A stretch of DNA of 35,448 bases from Candidatus Woesearchaeota archaeon (GTDB lineage: Archaea; Nanobdellota; Nanobdellia; Woesearchaeales; JAGWAF01). The translations under genes were made by a program, and so were the position numbers. The stretch spans positions 1-35,448 of the forward strand of contig JAGVYP010000031.1 in assembly GCA_018303205.1 (NCBI GenBank), written 5' to 3'. The notes under the pieces were generated by a model, which was not told the DNA's origin, did no database searches, and saw nothing but the letters and a program-made list of their open reading frames with translations. The stretch's first letter is position 1. Every line of letters begins with the position of its first letter. Positions 7,881 to 16,316 of this stretch are shown in pieces.

Positions 7881-8849
7881 ATGGAAGAAGAAACATCACT
7901 CAAGGATGCTGAGAAAGAGATATCTTCTCAGCAATGCTTGTTTTGTGCTCTCGCTGCGAGAAAAATTCCTGCGAAAGTGGTTTTTGAAGATGAGCATTGT
8001 ATTGCTATGCTTGACATAAAGCCTGCTGTTCCCGGTCATCTTTTGGTGCTTCCTAAAGATCATGTCATGATTCTTGCTCAGTTACAAGAGAAGAAGATTG
8101 AGCATCTGGCAAGAGTGATAAAACAGCTCAGTCAAGTGTTGCTTCGTGCGGTGAAGGCAAGGGGAACGACAACGTTTCTTGCGCAAGGGAGCTATGCTGG
8201 ACAGAAAGCTCCTCATGTGATGTTTCACATCATTCCCCGTTATGAAGAGGATAAACTTAATTTTGATATTCCTCAAAATGAGATTGCAAATATTTCTGAG
8301 TTAATTACGATCCTGCGTCCTGCGTTGGAGCGTATAGAGGCATTGCCTGAAGAAGCATTGCTTGGAAAAAAGCAACGCAAGGAAAAAACAGAAGAAGATG
8401 AGATCCTTTCTTCTGAAGAGGAAGAAGGAGAAGTGGGAGGAGAAAGAGAAGAAGTGCAGAGTACAAGTGATGAAGAGAATGAGGAAGAAACGTCTGAAGA
8501 CGCGATTTTTTCTGGTCTTGATTTTGGGAGCATAGCAAAAGAGCTTGAGGGGGATGAAGAAGAAAAAGAAGAGAGGGATGAGGAGAGCAGTGATGAGGAA
8601 GAGGGAGAAGAGGAGAGAAGTGTGAATGAAGAAAGAGAGCGTGAACAAAAAGAGGGTGAAGGGGATAAGAAAAAACAGAAAAGAAAAGAGGAGAAGGAAA
8701 AGCGAAAAGAAGGAAAGACAAAAAAGAAAAGTGAAAAAGAAGATGTGGAAGAATTTCCATTAGACGATGAAGAGGATGAAGAAGGAAATGATGACGTTGA
8801 AGAATTAAATCTTGATGAATTAAGTGAGCGATTTGGCCATGGCTTGTGA
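7881..8849 (+). CDS. HIT-family protein with long acidic tail; catalytic His replaced
   Basis: CLFCALAARKIPAKVVFEDEHCIAMLDIKPAVPGHLLVLPKDHV is HIT-like; triad region reads PHVMFHIIPR (H-x-M-x-H). Confidence 0.85.
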   Translation: MEEETSLKDAEKEISSQQCLFCALAARKIPAKVVFEDEHCIAMLDIKPAVPGHLLVLPKDHVMILAQLQEKKIEHLARVIKQLSQVLLRAVKARGTTTFLAQGSYAGQKAPHVMFHIIPRYEEDKLNFDIPQNEIANISELITILRPALERIEALPEEALLGKKQRKEKTEEDEILSSEEEEGEVGGEREEVQSTSDEENEEETSEDAIFSGLDFGSIAKELEGDEEEKEERDEESSDEEEGEEERSVNEEREREQKEGEGDKKKQKRKEEKEKRKEGKTKKKSEKEDVEEFPLDDEEDEEGNDDVEELNLDELSERFGHGL

Positions 8850-9366
8850 ATATTGTGAGATGATACAAAAAGGAGAACTGGTGTTGTTTCAAGATAAGGA
8901 GATAGCTGTCATGCTCCATCCAAGACCTGCATTGAAGGGCCATGTGATGGTTGTTCCTAAAGAGCATTATGCGATTATGGAGCAAATACCGCATGAAGTC
9001 ATAGCAAAGATGATGGTCCATGCTTCAAGAACTTCATTAGTACTTTTTGAACAGTTGAAAGCGCAGGGAGCAAATGTCCTGATTCAAAATGGCATTGCTG
9101 CAGGACAAACCATTCCCCATACTGTTATCCAGGTGCTTCCCAGATATGGGGGAGATGGTATTTCCCTTACTTGGGATCCTCAAGAAGCTTCTGAAAACGA
9201 TCTTAAAGAGATGGAAATAAAGTTGAAAGAAGAATCCCAGCATATGAACATACAAAAGGAAGTTGTGCAGCAACATCCTATTGAAGAGAGAAAAGAACAG
9301 CCGAGAAAGGATCAAAATGATCAGGAAGAGAACTATCTGATTAAACATTTGCGAAGAGTGCCCTGA
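8824..9366 (+). CDS. HIT-family paralogue with degenerate triad; start may be the ATG at 8838
   Basis: CEYCEMIQKGELVLFQDKEIAVMLHPRPALKGHVMVVPKEHY; triad region reads PHTVIQVLPR. Overlaps the previous CDS. Confidence 0.8.
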   Translation: MSDLAMACEYCEMIQKGELVLFQDKEIAVMLHPRPALKGHVMVVPKEHYAIMEQIPHEVIAKMMVHASRTSLVLFEQLKAQGANVLIQNGIAAGQTIPHTVIQVLPRYGGDGISLTWDPQEASENDLKEMEIKLKEESQHMNIQKEVVQQHPIEERKEQPRKDQNDQEENYLIKHLRRVP

Positions 9367-9375
9367 GAAGATATT

Positions 9376-9393
9376 TCTTGTGCCTAACTTTTT
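9376..9393 (+). repeat. TTCTTGTGCCTAACTTTT motif copy 4
   Basis: Lies 10 bp after the stop codon at 9366; ends in a T tract. Confidence 0.75.
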
Positions 9394-9419
9394 AAAATAT
9401 TTTTTATATATCCTTATTT

Positions 9420-9585
9420 CTACACCATCTTATTTTTTTATTCATTTTTTACAATCCTCTTATTATCATCTATATTTTTGGTTTACTCATGATTCTTGTT
9501 TGTGTTTTTTATAAAAAAAGATAAGAATAAACGAAAATACCTTTTTTCCTTGTGCCTAACTTTTTCAGATTTTTATGTTTATTTG
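9420..9585 (+). repeat. Long intergenic repeat R2, contains motif copy 5 (9548-9565)
   Basis: Same block order as 7551-7740. Confidence 0.7.
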
Positions 9586-9695
9586 AGAATTTTAGTTTTG
9601 TTTTTTTTCATAAAAAAATAAGAGAAATAAAGGGAAACAAAAGAGGAATAATAAAACTGAAACATTTATAAATCAGGATTTCCAAGAAAGAGAGT

Positions 9696-11147
9696 ATGGG
9701 CGCTATAGGCATTAGTAAAGAGAAGTATTTTGGAAAAAAAGAAGAAGGAGGTCTTGGCTATACGCGTGATGAGGTAGAAGTTCAGTTTATGCAGCTTATG
9801 GAACAGGACTGGCCAAAGCCGGGAAAAGCCCAGCCTTTTACGAGAAGAGTGTTCTATGAAAGCTTTCAAAAAAGTATTGAAGCATGTTATTTTTGGAGTT
9901 TAAACCATTGGAGGTATGACCAGCACATGCCTATTATTGAAAAGATTACAGATACGTTTGCTGCTGCTGAACATTCTTCTTTCTTCGGTGTGCAACAACA
10001 ACGTTTGGGCTTACAACAGGATAAGGTAAGCCAGTTTCTTGCCACGATTGGTAAGATGGTCAAGGAATTATTCCAAATCGTGAGGGAATTGCGTGTTATT
10101 GATGAGAGAATGGGATATTATGAAGATAGTTATCATCCTAACTCCAGAGTATCGGGTCCTGCTGATATTACCTTGAAAGGAATTTATATTGATTTAGTAG
10201 AAGGGGGTTCTAAGAATCCGGCGTCCATTTATGGTATGGCAGCTCAGCTTCAATTTACGACATTACCTGATCTTTTTTTTAATATCCATCCTGTAACGAG
10301 CAAGCAAGTGGGAGAAATGGTAGAACGACTTGATTTTAATAAGAAAGTAAAAGAGGTTCTCCAAAGAAAATTGTATTCTTATTTGCGTTGGAAAGAAGAA
10401 ACCTTTCACGAGATTAAGGTAAGGAGAACCTTTACCATTAAGTATCTCAGACAACATTTTGCTTCTATTCGTTTGTACATTACCTGGGTAAAGCCTTATT
10501 TGAAAAATGTTGCGAGGTTAAGCACAGAAGAAAGTAAACTAGAAACTCCTGATCTTATTTCTGCATTTGAGGGAAGTATGGTAGAAATTGAGATTCTCTG
10601 CAGAATGAAGCCTGAGAAAAATAAGAAGTATTACGGCGTTGTTATTCAAACCTTTGAATATCGTACCAGACCAAGTTTGAGTTATCAACAAGAAGGATAC
10701 CAGCGTGGTCCTATTCATGTAGGTGAAACCAAAGTGTATTGGAGGAGTTACGCATGGACTGAAAAAGATATTGAAAATTACAAAGCCATGCGCGCATATG
10801 AAGATTACGAGCTTCTTGCCTATGTTGATGAGTCTGTTAAGTCTGCAATGGACGCTCTGGGAGCTGATCTTGAACGTTACCTTACTGAAGCAGGAGAACG
10901 TTATCCCACAGGTGATGTTGAGCCAAAGCTCAAACAGCCTGGTCCTGCTCATAAAAAAGCCAGTGTGCTTGAGCCTTTTACTGCTGCGTTTAAAGGATGG
11001 AAAGTTTTGCTTCCTAAGAAGGGAGAGTCTAAGGCTGATAAGATAAAAGATGAAAAAGAGATAAAAAGTGCGGAAGAAGAGCTCAAAGGCCGTATTTATA
11101 ACCATTACAAAAACTTTAAGAAAGAATTTCAATTCTTCCACTGGTAA
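9696..11147 (+). CDS. Conserved hypothetical protein (483 aa)
   Basis: Long ORF; stop overlaps the next start (TAATG). Confidence 0.75.
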   Translation: MGAIGISKEKYFGKKEEGGLGYTRDEVEVQFMQLMEQDWPKPGKAQPFTRRVFYESFQKSIEACYFWSLNHWRYDQHMPIIEKITDTFAAAEHSSFFGVQQQRLGLQQDKVSQFLATIGKMVKELFQIVRELRVIDERMGYYEDSYHPNSRVSGPADITLKGIYIDLVEGGSKNPASIYGMAAQLQFTTLPDLFFNIHPVTSKQVGEMVERLDFNKKVKEVLQRKLYSYLRWKEETFHEIKVRRTFTIKYLRQHFASIRLYITWVKPYLKNVARLSTEESKLETPDLISAFEGSMVEIEILCRMKPEKNKKYYGVVIQTFEYRTRPSLSYQQEGYQRGPIHVGETKVYWRSYAWTEKDIENYKAMRAYEDYELLAYVDESVKSAMDALGADLERYLTEAGERYPTGDVEPKLKQPGPAHKKASVLEPFTAAFKGWKVLLPKKGESKADKIKDEKEIKSAEEELKGRIYNHYKNFKKEFQFFHW

Positions 11148-11833
11148 TGGGCTTTGAAGAACTCAAAAAGCTTTCCCCTGCTGAGAGACTTAAAAAGCTG
11201 AAGGAGCTGGAGAAAGAGAAAAAGAAAGAGATAGAAGAAGCTCAAAAGCTTATCTCATCTTCTGAAGAAGAGCTTGCTTCTGAAGAAAAAAAGAAGCAGG
11301 ACATTCCTATTGAACAATTGAAAGCAGATGATGCGGGAGTTCTTTTTGGTCAGGAAGAGAAAGAGTTGTTTGAAACCAAAAGATTTGTGCAGTTGAATAA
11401 AAAGAAAGAGAAGGAAAAAAAAGCGAAGGAAGAAAAAAAAGAGGAAACGCTTGAGGAAGAAGTGAAAACTGCTCGGGTGCAGAGAAAAACAGCTGAAAGA
11501 CCGTATGGAACCGGGGATTTTCATCCGGGTATGAGCGGGTATGAAGCAACAACCACAAGCGTTACTGATCTCTATGCAGAAATTAAAAATTTGTATGATA
11601 CAACGAGAATAGCAGATATCTTTCGACCTACGCATACCTATGAAAGAGCAGATATAGGAGATTTGCGAAGAGCTCCGCATCAGTTTACGGATGAGCAGAG
11701 AAAAGAGCTGTATCGTTTGGAAGAAGAAGCTACAGCAAAGCAGCAAGCAATTGAAGAAGGCAGTTATACCACTTCTCAGGCAGTAAAAGAAAAACTTGAT
11801 TTGGCAACAAGAATCATAAAATATATGAGATGA
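11147..11833 (+). CDS. Hypothetical charged coiled-coil protein
   Basis: 228 aa; translationally coupled to the upstream ORF via TAATG. Confidence 0.7.
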   Translation: MGFEELKKLSPAERLKKLKELEKEKKKEIEEAQKLISSSEEELASEEKKKQDIPIEQLKADDAGVLFGQEEKELFETKRFVQLNKKKEKEKKAKEEKKEETLEEEVKTARVQRKTAERPYGTGDFHPGMSGYEATTTSVTDLYAEIKNLYDTTRIADIFRPTHTYERADIGDLRRAPHQFTDEQRKELYRLEEEATAKQQAIEEGSYTTSQAVKEKLDLATRIIKYMR

Positions 11834-11850
11834 GCAAGGAAGAGAAAAAA

Positions 11851-11947
11851 GTCATTGCCTTGTAGTAAGATCAGAAAATGATCCGATTCATGCAGGATCA
11901 TTTTCGCAATGTCTGCGATCAACGGAGCAGCCTAACTACGCAATGAC
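11851..11947 (-). repeat. 97-nt structured repeat element, copy 2
   Basis: Reverse complement GTCATTGCGTAGT...AAAATGATCC-TGCATGAATC-GGATCATTTT...ACTACAAGGCAATGAC; perfect 10-bp central stem and outer inverted repeat. Confidence 0.85.
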
Positions 11948-12021
11948 TTTTAAAAGAGAAAAATAAGCCAGAAAGATCTCCGCAACAACACAAAAGAAGA
12001 AAAAGACAACAAACAAATTTA

Positions 12022-12046
12022 GCTACGCAATGACTTTTGAGAAGAG
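12022..12046. repeat. Partial duplicate of the end of the 97-nt element
   Basis: GCTACGCAATGACTTTTGAGAAGAG versus ACTACGCAATGACTTTTAAAAGAG near 11935. Confidence 0.6.
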
Positions 12047-12292
12047 TGAAATAACATTTGACAAAACACTATGATCTTTTTGTCGCACCAGCTTCTTAAA
12101 TTCGCAACATTTATATTACCGTATTGTCACAGAAACAGTTTATTATTTAGTTTATTATTTTAGAGAAGAAAAATGAGTACGTAAAAGAAAAATAAAAAAG
12201 AATAGATAAAGGATAAGAAATAAAAATTGATAAAATAAAAAAGATACAAAAAAGATTGATATAAAAAATAAAAAAAACAATAAGAGACGACC

Positions 12293-14437
12293 ATGGAATT
12301 TCACACTGCACCGTACACAACGCCTTACACTCCTATGGAGCGAGGATACTATGAACCACCCAAGGACTCCGTATCGATAGAAGAACCTATTGTCTCTATT
12401 AGTTCTATAGGACAGACAGTTCCTGAAAAAGATCCGAGAACAGGAGCGCATATTATTCAAACAACCCAGGCTGCAATCAGAGCAGGAGCAAGTAGAATTC
12501 AATGGGTGCAAACTACGCCATCTACAAATCCTATTGGAGGAAGGGTAAAGAGTTATGGTAAAGATGCAAGAGAAGCATTGCGAGAGTTAATCAAAGTAAA
12601 TGAAGTGCAGGTTGCAGGTTGGGAAATGCCAACCAGTAGCATTACTAATCTTTCAGGATACAATCCTCAATCAGGAAATATCAGTGAAGAAAAAAGACAT
12701 GAGGACATGAATGAGGTACGAGATGCTATTCGTTTTGTAGGAGAAGTTTCCAATGGTGGTGGAGTTGACATTTGGAGTCAGGAATTTCCAAGAACCATGT
12801 TTGATGCTCCTTTTAATCGTAGCAAAGAAGCTGCAAAAGGCTGGACCTTTAAGGCATATGATCTTGAAAATAATATGGCTGTAAAACATTTGGTAGACGA
12901 TCGTTCGGGAAGAATTATTCAAGAAATTCGTATGAATCAGGAAATTAATTACCCTGAATGGAGCAGGTATAATGAAAAAAATAAAAAGGTGTGGGAAAAG
13001 TATGAAGGAAGGCCTTATCATGATGAGAAGGGCAACTTGGTAAAGCCCCATGAGTATATTGATTATGAAGGGAATAAGGTAGAAAGAAAAGAGCGTGTTG
13101 CACTTTATGATTTTGACAGGCATACGCTTGTGATCCAGAAAAGAACCTGGAAGGATTTTGAAGATGAGGCAAGAGAAATTAATGAAGAGCGTGCACGCAA
13201 AAAGGGAATTCCCGTGCACATGCTTCCTGAGGATGACCGTGCAACTCCCCAAGAAGCGTTTATCTTTGCAAGTACAGAATCACAGCAAGCTATTGCAGAA
13301 GCTTATGGAAGAGAATATCAGAGTAATATTGAAGAAGCAAACAGGCTCTTAGAAAAGCTCAAGGAAGCAAAAAAGTATTATGAACAAATAGAAGCGAGTG
13401 TTGGTCATGATAAAGAAGCTTTGATGCGTTTGAAAAGTGAGGATAAAATAAAAAGGTATAATGAGTTTATCACACCTGATTTTCGTTTACCAACAGAGAT
13501 TATTGAAGAAGAGATCAGAGGGACACGTGATAGGGTTCGTTTTAGCAGGGACATGGCAATGGGTCAGTTTCAGTCTGCAAAAGATCTTGAAATTCAAAGG
13601 CAGCATATTCAGACTGCTGAGCGATACGCAAAAAATAGGACTGTGGAAAGTTATGCAGAATTAGGAATTTACGCAATGCAGGAAAGCAAGGCGATGAAAA
13701 CAGAAAGACCTGTCCATGTAGGACCTGAGATAGGTTGGCCCGGAGCATGGGGTGGGCATCCTGAAGAATTTGTTGATCTCGTGAAAACATCGAGACAAAA
13801 AATGATAGATTTACTAACCAGTCCACAAATCACTGATGGAAAAGAAAAAGGAAAAGCTAATCCTTACTTTGATCCTGGCATTTCAAAAAAACAAGCAGAA
13901 GAGTATGCAAATACCCATATTCGTGGTGTTTGGGACGCTTCCCACCAGGGAATGTGGCTGAATTATTTTAGAAGGAAACCCGGAGAAAGTGAAGATGAAC
14001 GTTTGCAAGAGTTTAACAAATGGTATCTCGAGCAAGTGAATAAGATTATTCAGGAAGATGTTGTGGGAGACATTCAAGCTGTTGATTCTGCAAGTGGTGC
14101 TCACGGACATTTGCCTGCAGGTCAAGGTATTTTTCCTGTTGTGGAAGCTGTTAAACGTTTCAGAGAAGCTGGCTGGGATGGTTCTGTCTTAAGTGAAGGT
14201 CATGAAGAAGAACAGTTTGGACAATCGCGAATTTTAATTGAAACTTGGAAAGCATTTGGTGCGGGTATTGGTACTCCGGGTTATCATTCTGTAGTTCCTG
14301 GAGGCCCTATGGGTGGTCCTACGTGGGGTAGTGTGCAGCATGCTTATTTTGGTCAAGCGCATACTCCGTATTTTGTCTTTGGTGCTTATGCTCCCAGTAA
14401 TGATTGGAGCTTATGGAGCCAAGTGCAGTTAGAGTAA
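12293..14437 (+). CDS. Large protein with probable xylose-isomerase-like TIM-barrel regions
   Basis: HVGPEIGWPGAWGGHPEEF, GVWDASHQGMW, VGDIQAVDSASGAHGHLPAGQG, WDGSVLSEGHEEE resemble metal-binding strands of sugar isomerase/AP-endonuclease-2 barrels. Confidence 0.6.
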   Translation: MEFHTAPYTTPYTPMERGYYEPPKDSVSIEEPIVSISSIGQTVPEKDPRTGAHIIQTTQAAIRAGASRIQWVQTTPSTNPIGGRVKSYGKDAREALRELIKVNEVQVAGWEMPTSSITNLSGYNPQSGNISEEKRHEDMNEVRDAIRFVGEVSNGGGVDIWSQEFPRTMFDAPFNRSKEAAKGWTFKAYDLENNMAVKHLVDDRSGRIIQEIRMNQEINYPEWSRYNEKNKKVWEKYEGRPYHDEKGNLVKPHEYIDYEGNKVERKERVALYDFDRHTLVIQKRTWKDFEDEAREINEERARKKGIPVHMLPEDDRATPQEAFIFASTESQQAIAEAYGREYQSNIEEANRLLEKLKEAKKYYEQIEASVGHDKEALMRLKSEDKIKRYNEFITPDFRLPTEIIEEEIRGTRDRVRFSRDMAMGQFQSAKDLEIQRQHIQTAERYAKNRTVESYAELGIYAMQESKAMKTERPVHVGPEIGWPGAWGGHPEEFVDLVKTSRQKMIDLLTSPQITDGKEKGKANPYFDPGISKKQAEEYANTHIRGVWDASHQGMWLNYFRRKPGESEDERLQEFNKWYLEQVNKIIQEDVVGDIQAVDSASGAHGHLPAGQGIFPVVEAVKRFREAGWDGSVLSEGHEEEQFGQSRILIETWKAFGAGIGTPGYHSVVPGGPMGGPTWGSVQHAYFGQAHTPYFVFGAYAPSNDWSLWSQVQLE

Positions 14438-14525
14438 AATTATGTTCTATTTTTGATTATTTTTTGATATTTTATAATTCATTTCTCTCCTATTCTATTT
14501 TTTAAAAAAAGTAACCAAGAAAATC

Positions 14526-15170
14526 CTAATTCAATGCTAGTGTATATTTTACTTTGTTCCAGGAATGTCTCCAGGTTATTTTGCTTAAGAAAGTTCGTAA
14601 TTGTTCTTCTTCAGTACCTATATGTAACATGCGGGGTAGTGCATCTGAATAGGTGCGGTTGATGCGCATGAGGTTTTCCATCTTTTTTTCGTTAAGGTAT
14701 TTTTCCCAGTCTTGATTTGTGAAAGTTTCTCCTTCTTGTGCATAGACGATCTTTGCTGGTTTTTGGGTTGTACCTTCATAATAAGATTTTCCAAATTGAG
14801 ATGTGTAAGAAAATGATTCTCCTTGGTCAAGGCGATAACCACTTTCATAGATGCCATCAACAAATTTTTCTCTTAAACGGGGTTGGGTAATTGGTTCTTC
14901 TTTGGTTGTTTTCTTTTTTTCAGAGGGTTCTTCTTTTTTGTTTTTTTTGAGAACTGTCTCAAGAACGCTTTTGAGGTGTTCAAAGTCCTGCTTTTCCTGC
15001 GCATGTTCTTGCGTGCTTTCTTCTAAGCTTCTTTTTTTTCCTTGAACAGTATGGATGGCATTAAGAATTTCTTTTCGTATTTCTTCCCAAGTAGATGAAC
15101 TAGGCAAGGTTAAGAGTGTTGTAAGCATAATCCCCATGTTCTTGAGCAAATCAGACCTCTTTATAAACAT
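14526..15170 (-). CDS. Hypothetical protein
   Basis: 214-aa ORF; charged central region; start uncertain. Confidence 0.6.
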   Translation of the reverse strand: MFIKRSDLLKNMGIMLTTLLTLPSSSTWEEIRKEILNAIHTVQGKKRSLEESTQEHAQEKQDFEHLKSVLETVLKKNKKEEPSEKKKTTKEEPITQPRLREKFVDGIYESGYRLDQGESFSYTSQFGKSYYEGTTQKPAKIVYAQEGETFTNQDWEKYLNEKKMENLMRINRTYSDALPRMLHIGTEEEQLRTFLSKITWRHSWNKVKYTLALN

Positions 15171-15281
15171 TGAGTTTTTTGCTTCAAAAGAGAAAAATTA
15201 TTTTGTTCTTATTATTTCATAGTGACAAAGTTATATAAAGGCTTCTTTATCATTTGGGGGTGGGAAAAAGAGGGATAAACT

Positions 15282-16103
15282 TTGGTAGACTTTGTTTTAA
15301 AAAAGCCACAATCTGTTCGTGATCTTCCTTTGCATACAGAGGATTTCAAGCGAGCAAAGGCTTTTGCAGAGGAAGTGCAAAAGGAATTTGGGAATTTTGT
15401 AAGGTCCATCATTCTTTTTGGCAGTTCTGTACGTCCTGGAGATCTTGCGAAAGAGTCCATGCAGGGAAAAGATATTGATGTGCTTATCCTTATTGATGAT
15501 CTTTCGCTAGAGCTTACAGCTGAGACAAGCCAGAGTTATAGAGTAATTGTACAAGCAATAGCTGCGAGACACTCAAAGCTTCTTCATATTACGACGATGA
15601 AGTTAACGAATTTTTGGGATTATCTGAAAAGCGGAGATCCTATTATGATTAATATGCTTCGTGACGGTATCATTTTGACTGATAGTGGTATTTTTGCTCC
15701 GATGCAAAAATTGCTATACCAAGGAAGGATTAGGCCTACGCAAGAGGCTGTTTGGATTTATTTTAGCAAAGCTCCTTTGACCATAAAAAATAGTCAATGG
15801 CATATCTTACAAGCTATGGTTGATTTGTACTGGGCTGTGATTGATGCAAGCCATGCTATTCTCATGCAATATGGGCATATGCCTCCTTCTCCTTCTCAAG
15901 TTGCAGGATTATTGCGCAGAACTTTGTGCAAGCAAGGAGTTCTTCCCGCAAAGTATGCTGATGAAATGAACGAGTTTTATACGACAGCAAAGAAGATTTT
16001 GCATCGTGAAGTCTCCTGGATTTCTGGAAAAGAGTACGATCAATATTTGAAGAGAGCACAGCAGTTTGTAAAAACCATTGAAGACATCATTGGAAGAAAA
16101 TAA
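15282..16103 (+). CDS. MNT-type nucleotidyltransferase-domain protein
   Basis: SIILFGSSVRPGDLAKESMQGKDIDVLILIDD = GS-x-DxD nucleotidyltransferase signature; TTG start. Confidence 0.8.
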   Translation: MVDFVLKKPQSVRDLPLHTEDFKRAKAFAEEVQKEFGNFVRSIILFGSSVRPGDLAKESMQGKDIDVLILIDDLSLELTAETSQSYRVIVQAIAARHSKLLHITTMKLTNFWDYLKSGDPIMINMLRDGIILTDSGIFAPMQKLLYQGRIRPTQEAVWIYFSKAPLTIKNSQWHILQAMVDLYWAVIDASHAILMQYGHMPPSPSQVAGLLRRTLCKQGVLPAKYADEMNEFYTTAKKILHREVSWISGKEYDQYLKRAQQFVKTIEDIIGRK

Positions 16104-16316
16104 GAAAAAGGATTATAGTTCGGTATTTTTATTTCTCTTTTAAAAAAAGATAAAACAAACGTAGAAACAAATAACAAAAAATGTTTTGTATCAACAATAA
16201 AGATGAAAGAAGTGTAGAGGAAAATTAAAACAAAATACTGTATAATATAGAAATGATAAAATAACATAAAAAATTTTGAAAAAAGATAAAAGGAGAAGAG
16301 AATGTGATATGAAAAA

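Noticed and set aside
8305-9021. 238-aa minus-strand ORF over the HIT genes
   Set aside because: Low-complexity His/Leu/Phe-rich translation antisense to a Glu/Lys-rich tail; shadow ORF.
7695-9565. Integron attC interpretation of TGCCTAAC (GCCTAAC fits RYYYAAC; reverse GTTAGGC)
   Set aside because: No partner GTTRRRY with imperfect palindrome was found within ~150 bp of the copies examined, and no integrase is in the window.
11900-11940. SRP-like GGAGCAGCC string in the 97-nt element
   Set aside because: No GGAA tetraloop/helix 8 context; the same position differs in the other copies.
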